From NCBI GenBank assembly GCA_964353015.1, contig CAYGUA010000010.1, positions 62,001 through 126,000 of the forward strand: a stretch of 64,000 nt of DNA, given 5' to 3'. Of the stretch, positions 1 to 10,000 are shown in pieces; within the stretch, counting starts at the first letter, position 1; every line of letters starts with the position of its first letter. The notes under the pieces were generated by a model that saw only the letters and a program-made list of their open reading frames with translations, was not told the DNA's origin and did no database searches. The translations under genes were made by a program, and so were the position numbers. The DNA is from JAMZMI01 sp964353015 (GTDB lineage Bacteria > Bacteroidota > Bacteroidia > Cytophagales > Cyclobacteriaceae).

Positions 1-1
1 C

Positions 2-3000
2 ACTGCGCAAAATTCAAAGTCTCCATACGTCATTCCTCCAGGTGTGGTCAGGGATCAAGACAATACCACAATCATCAATCGACAGCTAAATGAGCAATCC
101 CTGCAGGTTTGTGTAGAAGACTTAGCTGACAAGGATGCGCGGGCAGTTTTCAAAAATGTATCTTTTGATTTATTGAATTATGGTAGGTTGAAGATGTTTT
201 TCCATGCAGAATCACATGCCGGTGATCGGGTAATTGATAATGAGGTGGTTGGATTTTTACGGCTAGGGACAGAGCAGACAGACAATTATTATGAAATAGC
301 CATCCCGCTTAAAATTACCCCTGAGGGTGTAAGCGAGACTGATCCAAATATTGAAAGGGTGGTTTGGCCTGAAGAAAATGAAATTAACTTATCCATCAAT
401 GAATTACTTGGTCTGAAAGCTGAAAGAAATAAACGAAATCTGGATATTGGTGTGCCTTACTCCATCACATCGAATGACGGAAGGCATATTTTAACAGTAA
501 AAGGAAATCCGGATATAAGTACCGTGCTCACCATGATGATCGGGGTTAGAAATCCTGAGAGTGTAGATCAAGCTACAAAATCAGTCTGTATTTGGGCCAA
601 CGAATTGCGTGTAACAGATTTCGACACTAAAAAAGGCTGGGCAGCCAACGCACGAATGAGCGCCAAGCTGGCAGATGTGGCTACTTTAAATACTTCGGTC
701 AGATATACCTCCATTGGATTTGGTAACATCCAGCAAACCGTACAGCAGCGAACCAGACAAGAAACTACACAGTACGATGTTTCGGCAAATGTGAATATTG
801 ATAAATTCCTATTGCCTCATAAAACAGGACTTACTGTGCCAATGTTCGTGAGTTATGAAAAGTCGAGATCTACCCCACAGTTTGATCCCTTAGATCCCGA
901 TACTCCGCTGGAAGCTTCCCTTGAATCTTTCAATTCGCAGACGGAACGGGATAATTACCGACGATTGGTTGAAGAAAGAAGCGAACGCAAGAGTATCAAC
1001 TTTACCAATGTGCGGAAAACGAAAGTCAATCCGGATGCAAATCAACATTTCTTTGATGTTGAAAATTTGTCTTTCAGTTATGCCTACAGTGAAGCCGTAA
1101 CCAGCAATGTCAATACCCAATCCTTTATTCAGAAATCTGTGTCCGGCGGCATGTCGTACAACTATAGCCCTATCGATTTCACAATCGAACCATTTGCAAA
1201 AGCGGACTTGTTTTCTAGTCCATATCTAAAATTGATTAAGGATGTCAATTTTTCGCCTTTGCCGAGCAGTCTTTCTTTCCGAACCGATTTGAATAGAAAC
1301 TTCAGAAAAACCCAGCTTTATAATGATGATCTGACAACAGACAATATTGATCCGAATTATGAGCGTTTATTCACATTTACAAGAAGTTATGGCTTGGGTT
1401 GGAATCCATTCAAAAGTCTGGCATTTAATTATACGGCACGCGCCAATGCAGTCATCGATGAACCTGATGATGTGATCGTAGGAGACATCAACACCCCAGA
1501 TGAAAAGCAATATGTATGGGGCCGAATAAAAGATCTGGGCAGGATGAAAAACTTCGATCAGGATGTGTCAGCGACTTATCGCACGCCGCTAGACAAGTTG
1601 CCATTTACAGATTGGCTGAGTGCAGACGTTCGCTATGCAGCGGGATACACCTGGACTGCAGGATCATTATCGCAAAATGATTCACTTGGCAATTTTTTCG
1701 GTCATACCATTCAAAACAGTCGTGATAGAGGATTGTCTGGAAAGGTGGATTTGAATAAGCTTTATAACAAGGTCACTTTCTTAAAAGAAGCAGGAACTCA
1801 GAAAAAAGGAGATGAAAAAACTTCAGTTACTACAGGCTTTTTAAGGTTTTTGATGGCAGTAAAAAATGTAAATGTGACCTACAACATCAGAGAAGGAACG
1901 ACTTTGCCAGGATTCATGAATACACCATTCCTACTAGGTCTCGACAGCTCATGGAATGCTCCAGGTTGGAAATTTCTCGCCGGAGATCAGGATCCTGGAA
2001 TCAGGTATAAAGCGGCAAATAAGGATTGGATTTCTGAAAGCCCTTTGTTGACTACTCCTTTTGAACAAATTTTTACCACCGATTTGGCCCTCAAAACATC
2101 CATAGAGCCATTTAAGGATTTGAAAATACAACTGGACGCTTCCAGAAATAACTCCGCTTCCTTTCAAGAGATTTTCCGATTTGATACCGCGAATGTCGCA
2201 GATATTAATAACGGATTTGCTTCATTGACTCCATCCAGATCTGGGAGTTACTCCATCACATTCAACACAATAAAAACCGCATTCGACAAAAACAGAAGCG
2301 ATAACACCAGTGCAACTTTCGATCAGTTTATTGAAAATATAGAAACAATGCGCACACGCCAGAACAGGCGCAATCCATTTGGTGAATATGATTCCTTGTC
2401 GCAAGATGTGCTCATACCTGCTTTTCTGGCAGCATATTCAGGTCAAAATGCGGATGAATCAAGAATGAGTCCTTTTCCGCGGATTCCAATTCCTAACTGG
2501 AGGGTAGATTATTCTGGGCTGACTAAAATCCCATTTATTGAGAAGTATTTCAGCGCGTTTACCATTTCACATGGTTATCGATCCATGTACAACGTCAACA
2601 ACTACAGCAATTCACTTCAGTATTCTGAAAATGTCTCCTTGGATAATAATATTTTGGATTATCCAAGAGCGCTGGTCACTGATACAACTACAGGAAAACT
2701 GGTGCCTGTATATATTATCAATCAGGTTACTATATCAGAGCAGTTTGCACCATTGATTGGAATCAATGTGCGTACAAAAAGCAATATCACTACCAGGCTT
2801 GAATACAAAAAGGAGAGAAATCTTTCATTGAATATGTCTAATGCACAGGTGACCGAAACTTTAAACAATGACTTTACTTTTGATTTTGGATTCACCAAAG
2901 CGGATTTCAAATTGCCATTCAAAATCAAAGGACGTGTGGTTGGTTTGGAAAATGATGTCACTTTCAGAATGGCAATGACCTTGCGTGATGCCACCACAAT

Positions 3001-3202
3001 CCAGAGAAAATTAGAAGGAGAAAATAAAGTCACCAATGGAAATACAAGCTTCCAGTTTAGACCCGCTTTGACCTATAAACTCAATGATCAGCTCGATCTC
3101 ACGGCTTATTTTGATCGAAGTGTCAATGAACCAAAAGTCAGCGCATTTAAAACCGCAACGACTGCCTTCGGATTTCAATTAAGATTTAGTCTTGCTCAAT
3201 AA
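2..3202 (+). CDS. sprA: Cell-surface protein SprA, C-terminal part (5' end outside window)
   Basis: The reading frame is open from base 2, so the gene begins upstream of the window and only the last 1066 or so codons are seen. The protein reads as long alternating beta-strand sequence rich in N, S, T and aromatic residues, with repeated short strands ending in F/Y, and it finishes on an aromatic-ended strand (FGFQLRFSLAQ), as outer-membrane beta-barrels do. SprA is the giant outer-membrane translocon of the type IX secretion system and is needed for gliding in Bacteroidota; known members exceed 2000 residues, so roughly half is present. The following genes, gcvH and vanZ-like, match an order I recall next to sprA in this phylum. 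The family call is from sequence feel plus context, not a search. Confidence 0.87.
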   Translation, partial: TAQNSKSPYVIPPGVVRDQDNTTIINRQLNEQSLQVCVEDLADKDARAVFKNVSFDLLNYGRLKMFFHAESHAGDRVIDNEVVGFLRLGTEQTDNYYEIAIPLKITPEGVSETDPNIERVVWPEENEINLSINELLGLKAERNKRNLDIGVPYSITSNDGRHILTVKGNPDISTVLTMMIGVRNPESVDQATKSVCIWANELRVTDFDTKKGWAANARMSAKLADVATLNTSVRYTSIGFGNIQQTVQQRTRQETTQYDVSANVNIDKFLLPHKTGLTVPMFVSYEKSRSTPQFDPLDPDTPLEASLESFNSQTERDNYRRLVEERSERKSINFTNVRKTKVNPDANQHFFDVENLSFSYAYSEAVTSNVNTQSFIQKSVSGGMSYNYSPIDFTIEPFAKADLFSSPYLKLIKDVNFSPLPSSLSFRTDLNRNFRKTQLYNDDLTTDNIDPNYERLFTFTRSYGLGWNPFKSLAFNYTARANAVIDEPDDVIVGDINTPDEKQYVWGRIKDLGRMKNFDQDVSATYRTPLDKLPFTDWLSADVRYAAGYTWTAGSLSQNDSLGNFFGHTIQNSRDRGLSGKVDLNKLYNKVTFLKEAGTQKKGDEKTSVTTGFLRFLMAVKNVNVTYNIREGTTLPGFMNTPFLLGLDSSWNAPGWKFLAGDQDPGIRYKAANKDWISESPLLTTPFEQIFTTDLALKTSIEPFKDLKIQLDASRNNSASFQEIFRFDTANVADINNGFASLTPSRSGSYSITFNTIKTAFDKNRSDNTSATFDQFIENIETMRTRQNRRNPFGEYDSLSQDVLIPAFLAAYSGQNADESRMSPFPRIPIPNWRVDYSGLTKIPFIEKYFSAFTISHGYRSMYNVNNYSNSLQYSENVSLDNNILDYPRALVTDTTTGKLVPVYIINQVTISEQFAPLIGINVRTKSNITTRLEYKKERNLSLNMSNAQVTETLNNDFTFDFGFTKADFKLPFKIKGRVVGLENDVTFRMAMTLRDATTIQRKLEGENKVTNGNTSFQFRPALTYKLNDQLDLTAYFDRSVNEPKVSAFKTATTAFGFQLRFSLAQ

Positions 3203-3231
3203 TTGGTCTTAACCAAATTCAACTATTTTTG
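3203..3231 (+). promoter_or_regulatory. Candidate Bacteroidota promoter for gcvH
   Basis: TATTTTTG at 3224-3231 fits the phylum -7 consensus TAnnTTTG and lies 22 bases before the gcvH start codon. A weak -33 element (TTGG) sits 18 bases upstream. The match at -7 is exact; the -33 match is poor. Confidence 0.4.
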
Positions 3232-3253
3232 AAAAAATATAACCATCAACCGT

Positions 3254-3628
3254 ATGAATGTACCTGAAAATTTACGCTACACAGAAGATCACGAATGGGT
3301 GAGGATAGAAGGAGAAGAGGCCTATATTGGCATCACTGATTTTGCCCAGGGCGAACTTGGAGATATTGTCTATGTAGAGATTGAAACTGAAGGTGAGAGC
3401 CTTGAATCTGGAGCTGTATTCGGTACTGTTGAAGCTGTGAAAACCGTTTCTGACCTATTTATGCCAGTATCTGGAGAAGTTTTGGAAATAAATCCAAAAT
3501 TGGAGTCAGAACCTGAGCTTGTGAACTCTGATCCTTACGGTGAAGGCTGGATGGTGAAGGTACGCGTTACAGATTTGGGAGATAAATTGTTGTCAGCAGA
3601 AGATTATCTTGCTCTAGTAGGCGGATAA
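3254..3628 (+). CDS. gcvH: Glycine cleavage system H protein
   Basis: This 124-residue protein has the normal length and layout of GcvH, the lipoyl carrier that shuttles the aminomethyl group between the P, T and L proteins of glycine cleavage. The lipoyl lysine is K63 in VEAVKTVSD, preceded by the usual hairpin FGTVEAVK. The N-terminus YTEDHEWVR and the ITDFAQGELGDIVYVE stretch are family hallmarks. It follows sprA by 51 bases and is followed after three bases by the VanZ-like gene, so the two are probably cotranscribed. The gcvP and gcvT genes are not in this window. Confidence 0.97.
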   Translation: MNVPENLRYTEDHEWVRIEGEEAYIGITDFAQGELGDIVYVEIETEGESLESGAVFGTVEAVKTVSDLFMPVSGEVLEINPKLESEPELVNSDPYGEGWMVKVRVTDLGDKLLSAEDYLALVGG

Positions 3629-3631
3629 ACC

Positions 3632-4018
3632 TTGAAAAAATTCCTGAAATATAGTTTTATCATCTGGACTGCCCTGATGCTGTATTTATTGCTGTCATCT
3701 GGATCAGTGTTTCAGGATTATCATTTTTTCAAGGGTGAAGATAAGCTGGCACATTGGATGCTTTTTTTTATTTGGACTTCCACGCTTGATTATTGGCTAC
3801 TGCTTTCAGGAATGAGTTTTAAGTTTTTGAATGCCAAATTATTTGTGATAGGATGCGCATTTGCAGCAATGACGGAGGTTATTCAGCATTTTATTCCACA
3901 TCGTACCATGGACTTGTCTGATTTTGTCGCTGATGCCTTGGGAGTTACATTGGCGCTTTTACTGATATCAATTTTAAAAAAGCCATTGATTCATATCGGA
4001 TTTAAGTTGGATAAATAA
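3632..4018 (+). CDS. VanZ-like membrane protein
   Basis: A 128-residue protein with four predicted membrane helices, at about residues 5-26, 37-60, 68-85 and 97-115. The family signature is visible: GEDKLAHWMLFF after helix 1, and a conserved arginine/aspartate stretch HRTMDLSDFVADALGV before the last helix. VanZ family members are small membrane proteins, one of which gives low-level teicoplanin resistance; the general function is unclear. The start is TTG, three bases after the gcvH stop, which implies translational coupling. No ATG upstream would avoid gcvH. Confidence 0.8.
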   Translation: MKKFLKYSFIIWTALMLYLLLSSGSVFQDYHFFKGEDKLAHWMLFFIWTSTLDYWLLLSGMSFKFLNAKLFVIGCAFAAMTEVIQHFIPHRTMDLSDFVADALGVTLALLLISILKKPLIHIGFKLDK

Positions 4019-4026
4019 TATATTTG
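4019..4026 (+). promoter_or_regulatory. -7 element candidate upstream of tonB
   Basis: TATATTTG matches TAnnTTTG and lies 32 bases before the TonB-protein start. No convincing -33 box is present at the expected distance. Confidence 0.33.
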
Positions 4027-4057
4027 ATCTCTTGACCACATTTTAGCAAAGGAATAT

Positions 4058-4735
4058 ATGGAACTAAAGAAGAATCCAAAAGCCGATTTAACTAAAAAGT
4101 CTAGTCTATTTATGAATATAGGCCTGACTGTCAGTTTGCTGCTGACAATCGTTGCTTTTGAATGGAAAACGTATGACGATGGAGATCTAATGGATTTAGG
4201 TCAGATCGATGACGATTTTGAGGACATCATGGAGATTCCTCCTACGGAGCAACCACCTCCCCCGCCACCAAAAATTCAACTTCCTGAAATCATAGAAGTA
4301 CCTGATGAAGAGGAGATAGAAGAGGAAATAGAAGTTGAGCTTGATGTGGAAGTTACAGAAGAGACTGTGATCGAAGATATCGTTTTTGATGATGCTCCAG
4401 CAGAAGAAGAAGTAGAAGAAGTGTTCACAATCGTTGAAGACCCGGCTGAGTTCCCTGGTGGAATGCAGGCTTTCTACAAATTTGTTGGTGACAATATGAA
4501 ATATCCTGCTCAGGCAAGGAGAATGGGAATCGAAGGTCGTGTTTACGTTCAGTTTGTTGTGGACAAACAAGGTAATGTAACTGAGGTTACTGCTGTGAAA
4601 GGTATTGGTGCAGGATGTGATGAGGAGGCTGAAAGAGTTCTTCGCATGAGTCCGCAATTCAAACCAGGAAAACAGAGAGGTAGACCAGTAAAACAAAGAA
4701 TGGTGCTTCCGATTATTTTCAGATTAAGTAATTAA
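4058..4735 (+). CDS. TonB-family energy transducer
   Basis: A 225-residue protein with TonB layout. It has a short cytoplasmic N-terminus, one membrane helix at about 18-36, a proline run (PTEQPPPPPPK, near residue 66), a very acidic linker (about 80-130), and a C-terminal TonB domain (about 140-225). The TonB domain shows FPGGMQAFYKFVGDNMKYP, GIEGRVYVQFVVDKQGNV and a closing VLPIIFRL strand. It would sit in the inner membrane with ExbB/ExbD and energise outer-membrane receptors. The acidic rather than lysine-rich linker is common in Bacteroidota versions. A strong hairpin terminator follows, so this gene ends the sprA-side cluster. Confidence 0.93.
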   Translation: MELKKNPKADLTKKSSLFMNIGLTVSLLLTIVAFEWKTYDDGDLMDLGQIDDDFEDIMEIPPTEQPPPPPPKIQLPEIIEVPDEEEIEEEIEVELDVEVTEETVIEDIVFDDAPAEEEVEEVFTIVEDPAEFPGGMQAFYKFVGDNMKYPAQARRMGIEGRVYVQFVVDKQGNVTEVTAVKGIGAGCDEEAERVLRMSPQFKPGKQRGRPVKQRMVLPIIFRLSN

Positions 4736-4758
4736 TTGAATAGTACTCCTAAAATATT

Positions 4759-4786
4759 AAAAGTCCCGTCTCGGGACTTTTTTTTT
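4759..4786 (+). terminator. Rho-independent terminator after tonB
   Basis: Perfect 8-bp stem AAGTCCCG/CGGGACTT (4761-4768 and 4772-4779) with a TCT loop, followed by a run of T to 4786. Confidence 0.92.
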
Positions 4787-4830
4787 GGACTTGGGGTAAA
4801 ATGATTCTCTGCAAATCTCAATGTCTTAAT

Positions 4831-4838
4831 TAAATTTG
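4831..4838 (+). promoter_or_regulatory. -7 element candidate for the YhcH-family gene
   Basis: TAAATTTG fits TAnnTTTG exactly, 32 bases before the start codon at 4871, and it lies after a terminator, where a new promoter is needed. The -33 element is not clear. Confidence 0.42.
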
Positions 4839-4870
4839 ATCTCAAATATTAACCAATAAACCCAAGCGTC

Positions 4871-5320
4871 ATGATCATTGATAAATTAGAAAACAGCCAT
4901 CTTTATTATGGCTTAGGTGAAAGATTTCAAAAAGGTTTTGAATACCTGAAAAATACAGATATCAGTTCACTAGCACCGGGCAAATATGAACTGGATGGTG
5001 CTAATCTGAAAGTAGCCGTTCAGGAATATGAAACCAGAGATGAAGCGGATTGCAAAGTGGAAGCACATAAGAAATATGCAGATATCCAATATATTTTTTC
5101 TGGCGAAGAGTTGATGGGAATGGATCAGTACGTTGGACAAGAATCTTTGGCTGGCTACAATGAAGAAAAAGACGTTTGGTTTTTTTCTGGATATGACTAC
5201 ACGATTAAGGTTTCTACTGGGATGTTTACTGTTTTTTTTCCGCAGGATATTCATATGCCATGTTTGAAGTCATCAGAGAAGTCAAACGTGAAAAAAGTAG
5301 TAATCAAAGTATTGCTTTAA
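4871..5320 (+). CDS. YhcH/YjgK/YiaL family protein
   Basis: A 149-residue single-domain protein of the YhcH/YjgK/YiaL (DUF386) cupin-like family. Family marks are the central EVEAHKKY-like segment (CKVEAHKKYADIQYIFSGEE) and the C-terminal FFPQDIHMPCL, whose histidines and acids form the metal site in characterised members such as sialic-acid anomerase NanQ. It is soluble with no signal peptide. It lies 15 bases upstream of a rhodanese gene and may share its transcript, but no sugar-catabolic genes are adjacent, so the substrate cannot be inferred. Confidence 0.88.
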   Translation: MIIDKLENSHLYYGLGERFQKGFEYLKNTDISSLAPGKYELDGANLKVAVQEYETRDEADCKVEAHKKYADIQYIFSGEELMGMDQYVGQESLAGYNEEKDVWFFSGYDYTIKVSTGMFTVFFPQDIHMPCLKSSEKSNVKKVVIKVLL

Positions 5321-5335
5321 TAAAACGCACAGCAA

Positions 5336-6160
5336 ATGCAGTCATTGGTTAATGTAGATTGGTTGAGAGAAATGCTGGGTCATCAAGACTTGGTTGTTTT
5401 GGATGCCAGCACCCCTACCAATGTTGCAGGATTAATTCCTAAATACACAGATAAGTATATTCCGGGTTCCAGATATTTTGATCTGAAAAATGACTTTAGC
5501 GATTTGACTAATGCTTTGCCAAATACGCTTCCTTCTGCTGATCATTTCGAAAAACAATGTCAGAATCTGGGAATCAATCAAAAGAGTATCATTGTAGTCT
5601 ATGACAATCTTGGGATATACAGTTCCCCTAGAGTTTGGTGGATGTTTCATGCAATGGGACATGAAAATGTGGCGGTTCTTGATGGGGGTCTCCCAGCTTG
5701 GGTGGAAGCTGGATTAAAAACGGAAGTAGTCTATCACAAAAATATAATCCATGGTGATTTCATCGCCCGGTTGAGTTCTGAGAAATTGAAATCCGCTGCG
5801 CAAATCCTGGCGGAGTTGGGTAATCAGGAAATGAGTGTGATAGATGCACGATCAGAAGATCGGTTTTTAGGAAAGACACCAGAACCCAGACAGGGGATGC
5901 GAAGCGGACATATTCCTAAATCAATTAATATTCCATTCGAGGAGGTACTTGATAATGGGAGATATAAATCAAAGGAACAACTAAAATTAGTGTTCGATCA
6001 AAAAGGTGTTGAGAACCAATTTCTGACATTTTCCTGCGGATCAGGACTTACGGCCTGTATTGTCTTATTAGCTGCACAAATGAGCTTAAATAATCAAACT
6101 GCGCTCTATGATGGGTCATGGGCAGAATGGGGTCAATTGCCTCAACTTCCAATTGAATAG
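5336..6160 (+). CDS. Two-domain sulfurtransferase (rhodanese / 3-mercaptopyruvate type)
   Basis: A 274-residue tandem rhodanese, the usual length for the thiosulfate or 3-mercaptopyruvate sulfurtransferase family. The inactive N-terminal domain includes VVYDNLGIYSSPRVWWMF and LDGGLPAW. The C-terminal domain contains VIDARSEDRFLG, a GHIPKSINIPF strand, and the active-site loop SCGSGLTAC with catalytic Cys about 234. The CGSG loop resembles mercaptopyruvate sulfurtransferases more than the CRxGxR loop of thiosulfate enzymes, so 3-mercaptopyruvate is the likelier donor. It is cytoplasmic, since no signal peptide is seen. Confidence 0.92.
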   Translation: MQSLVNVDWLREMLGHQDLVVLDASTPTNVAGLIPKYTDKYIPGSRYFDLKNDFSDLTNALPNTLPSADHFEKQCQNLGINQKSIIVVYDNLGIYSSPRVWWMFHAMGHENVAVLDGGLPAWVEAGLKTEVVYHKNIIHGDFIARLSSEKLKSAAQILAELGNQEMSVIDARSEDRFLGKTPEPRQGMRSGHIPKSINIPFEEVLDNGRYKSKEQLKLVFDQKGVENQFLTFSCGSGLTACIVLLAAQMSLNNQTALYDGSWAEWGQLPQLPIE

Positions 6161-6246
6161 CTAACAATATTTAAGTTTCTTTTTGTTTGGCTTTACATCT
6201 TTTATCAAGCCCCAGGGGTCTAACAAAAACAAAAAGCGAAAAACTT

Positions 6247-6675
6247 ATGAAAACCCTATTGAGCATTGTACTTGGTATTTTATTGTTTGTTTCATGTGAA
6301 GATGACACAACTTCCTTTGAATCTATCGACTTCAGCGATGGAGACACGCTTTCCCTGAAATTTGGTCAGAAATATATAAATGAAGCTTACTCTATAGAGA
6401 TTTCGATGGATTCTATTTTAGAAGACTCTAGATGTCCACCAAATGCCAATTGTGTATGGTTGGGAGTCGCAACAGTTAGATTTAACTATTTAGATAATCA
6501 GACTAACCATCAGATCACTTTAAGCACAATTGAAGAAAGACAATACAAGAGGGACACGGTTATCAATCAAACCAAAATTTATTTAATCAATCTTCTGCCT
6601 TATCCTGAATTGGATGTAACTCCACTCAAAGAAGATCATGAGGCTCTATTGATTATTTCAAGATATCAGCAATAA
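6247..6675 (+). CDS. Small lipoprotein of unknown function
   Basis: The frame is open from 6187, but ATG at 6247 gives a textbook lipoprotein signal: MKTLLSIVLGILLFVSC, with the lipidated Cys at 17. The mature part has about 125 residues and starts EDDTTSFES. It carries the stretch DSRCPPNANCVWLGVATV, a two-cysteine motif (RCP...C.W.G) that recurs in short Bacteroidota lipoproteins of unknown role and could form a disulfide. The rest is predicted beta-rich. I cannot assign a function. The next gene is convergent. Confidence 0.72.
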   Translation: MKTLLSIVLGILLFVSCEDDTTSFESIDFSDGDTLSLKFGQKYINEAYSIEISMDSILEDSRCPPNANCVWLGVATVRFNYLDNQTNHQITLSTIEERQYKRDTVINQTKIYLINLLPYPELDVTPLKEDHEALLIISRYQQ

Positions 6676-6699
6676 TCGACCAGAGGTGCCTAAATTGAA

Positions 6700-7026
6700 T
6701 TAATCGGAATTTAATTGTCTCCTGATATCTTCTTCAATCAGCTTTCCTTTCACCTTAGAATGCGTTTGAAAAGATATTTTCAAAACTGAATCGCCTGATT
6801 CTGTTTGTGAGTTGGTGATTGAAGGTTTCTTTGTAAGAATGCTCCATGGATTTTGGACTATGATCATTTTTATTTTTCTTCGGAGCAATGAATCATTTTC
6901 CTTCACTGAAATGGAAAAGGTGTATTCACAAACTCCAGACTTCTGAATTTCCTCAGTCAAATCAGGTTTGGAAGACTCCTTATTGAAGACTTTGAATAGG
7001 TTCCATGACGGTTTTTTCCATTTCAT
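6700..7026 (-). CDS. 108-residue protein coupled to the transporter-ATPase gene
   Basis: The start ATG overlaps the stop of the upstream giant gene by four bases (ATGA at 7023-7026), so the two are probably translationally coupled. The protein is basic, has no signal peptide or membrane helix, and reads as alternating strands and helices. By eye it resembles the cytosolic alpha/beta domain at the C-terminus of MscS channels: a strand (CEYTFSISVKEND), a helix, a KPSIT-like turn, a strand (GDSVLKISFQTHSKVKG) and a final helix. The MscS gene 6.5 kb away has the same order of elements (DRQSVIKMKMKAYVFD). That likeness is weak inference. Otherwise it is a protein of unknown function. Confidence 0.62.
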   Translation of the reverse strand: MKWKKPSWNLFKVFNKESSKPDLTEEIQKSGVCEYTFSISVKENDSLLRRKIKMIIVQNPWSILTKKPSITNSQTESGDSVLKISFQTHSKVKGKLIEEDIRRQLNSD

Positions 7027-10000
7027 TTCAATACCTCTCTTTCCTTCAATGCTTTAATTAAAAATGGCAGTATAAATGGAGAAATGTGATAGACTCCAGC
7101 TGCTTTTTCTAATATTACTCCAGCTCTGAGCATGGCTAAAATCAGAGTTTCCGTTTCAAATTCTGTCCAATTCGTGATTGCCATAATTCTTTCTTTTGTA
7201 AGTCGCTTATGCAAAACGAATTGTATGAGCAACATTATCCAGTCTTCATTCAAATGTTCGAAGACAGAAAGATTTGGAGTGTCAGGCTTAATGATTTCTA
7301 AGCCAGACATACTTGAATTTTTAATATGTGCAAGCCAACCATTTAGTGCTGTACCTGGGTTTCCCTGGCTGTAGTTGAAATACGCATTGAACAGACTGGC
7401 AATTCTGATAGCATTCAATTGATCTATATTTTTTCCATATCCAAATGGAATCCTGCTGGATTGATGTCTTCTCAATACAAGTTCTTTGAGTTCTTCGGCA
7501 TCAAATGGATGCATATTGATCACTTCAATAAAATGATCACCCAGGCTTGTCATTTCATTTATAAGTCGATAGGCGTGAGGATTGAGGTTGACAATAAATA
7601 AAATTTTGTGAGCGTACTCGTCCATGAGTTTTTCGATTCCCTCAATTACAGCCAAGCCACCTTCTGTTCTTTCCCAGAAAAGTTCCAAATCGTTAATTAT
7701 TACCACGCTTCCCGCATTGAGTCGTGATAGGATTTGATTACTATCACCTTTCAATTTAGTTGCCTTGGCCAAAGCCTGATCTAACCCTTCATTAGAAGTT
7801 GTACCTGTCATGGGAGGGAAAACCGAATAAACGGAAGCCTTTTTGCCCATTTGCTGAGTCATTTGTCTTGTGAATGCGGTCTTGCCGGAGTTTCTTTCAC
7901 CAAGAATGAGGATACCACCTGCATATCCCAATTGATGTCGTTTAAATGCTTTTTTAAACAACGATTCCTCATATGGTCGCTTGATCCAAAAGTCTTTTCC
8001 GATGCTCGATTTGCCATTGAAAAGTGTTACATAATATTGCGGCAATGAGCCGACTATGTCTTTTTTAGGGCTTACCTGATCTCCAAGGTCAAGCAATTTG
8101 CTACTAGTAGAAGCTGGATTATCAGCTTTATTCAAGCTTTTTGCAAGTAAAATTCCTTCACTTCTGCTGTAGAAAATCCATGAAACGAGCTTTTGGGAGA
8201 ACAGATCAATGCGCTCATACAAGTTACCAATTCCCGTGATGACTTGTTTGCTCTGATAGGTTCTCAGGCTGGATGAAAACTCGCTGGCACTTTCTTCGAT
8301 CCGCATAATGTGTAGTGGCTCAAAAATCTTATCAAATTGCTCACCAATGAATCCTTCATAAGTTTCGATGTGCTTGGTTACTTGCTCCCTTTCCTTCTGA
8401 AGCTTTGTGATGCAATCCTTTGTTATTTCTTCCTGAGTGAAGTCACTATTTCCATCCTTTAAGTTTTCGAAGTTGAATTGTGCAAGATTGATTACATCCT
8501 GGGCAGTATAGATCGATCTTTTTAGCGCGTCGATCATATTTTCAAACGCTTCCTCAGCGGGTGAAGAATATAAGGTCTCAACGTAATATTCAGCCATACG
8601 TGCAACAGGGATAGCTAGTGTTTCTACTTCTTTCTGTTTGTGATCCTGATGTATGGAGTAAACTTCTGCTGATTCGGGCATTTCTTCAGTGAGCTGAATC
8701 ATTCGCTCCTGATGCTCGTCAAAAGATTCCTGAAGTGTGGCTTCAAAATCTACTTCCAGTCTCAATTTTTCCGACTTATCATTTTTGGTTCCAATAGTTT
8801 TAATGATCACATCCAAGTCCTTGAAGAAATTGATTTTCAGCGTTTGCCTGATTACTTGTTTGTGTGATTCGTGAATGGCTTCCAGACGGTTTTTTGTGCT
8901 GTTTATTGCCATCTCCAGCGTGACCATGTTGAGCATGGTTTTAATTTTGATCTCATAATCTGATGAAAAGTTAGAGATCGCTTCCTGCAGCTCAGCATAG
9001 TATTTTTTCTTTCTTGATTTCTTTTCGATGATATGGTCTACATCTATCAGCTCCATGTCGCGACTCATGAGGCGCAGGTTTTTTCTAAACTCAATATTCA
9101 AACGCCCTTTATAGATCAGGGCCATTTTTTTACTGTCAGCCAGATGCTCTTCTAGCAGAATGGTGAGCTCGTCAAACATTGTCACTTCCCAATCCGTCTC
9201 ATCGAGCCAGATTTTACGATCTATGATTTCGAGTTGGTTGGAAATACCGGCTGTTACATTTCGCAGTTTTTTATAAACAGATAAGCGTTCTTCTAAAAAC
9301 TGATCGAGGTATTGTTTGAGAAAAACAAGCCTGTTGTTTAGCTGATAATATCTTGCCAATTCCCTATAGGCGATTTTTTGGGTAATGGGCTGCCCCGCAA
9401 AGAAATGCTTGAAACGCTTAAATCCTTTAAGTAGGCGCAAACCTAATCGATCGTTTTTGCTTCCTTTAAATGACTCTCGATCATAACTTATTTTAAGATG
9501 TTTTGGATACAATCTAAAATCCTCCTGAAGCCGATTGACATACCAGTTTAATCCGTCAGAAAGTTTTTGCGCTTCTGAAGGAAGAATTTTGTCTTTGAGT
9601 TGTTCATTCAATAAATTATTAATCTTGAAAAAAACCTCATTCTTTAGTCGATCAATGCCTTTTTTACGCTTGTAGCTTTCGGGTGTGTTTTTGATTTTAC
9701 CTAAATCGCTTTTTATGCTTTTTAGGTTTTCCGACAGCTCTGACAACACATCGACATGATCTGACAGTATTTGCTGAAATGATTTTTTGAATAAAGCCGA
9801 TAAAACCTTCTGTCCGTTTAAATCAACTTTTTCAATATCCTGAGCTATTTCCTGGTGTACTGATTCGGGTAGATCTGGTAATGCTACTGTAACAGTCAAA
9901 TCGGATTGTGAACTTTTAGGTTTCGTTTGTGAGATGACCTCATGTTCTTCAAAATCCTCTGACGCATTGATGACAAGTGTGCTGCCAATCCCATCCAAAA

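Noticed and set aside
4196..4696. 166-codon open frame opposite the tonB gene
   Set aside because: It mirrors the acidic linker of TonB on the opposite strand and gives a low-complexity F/Y-rich translation with no family features.
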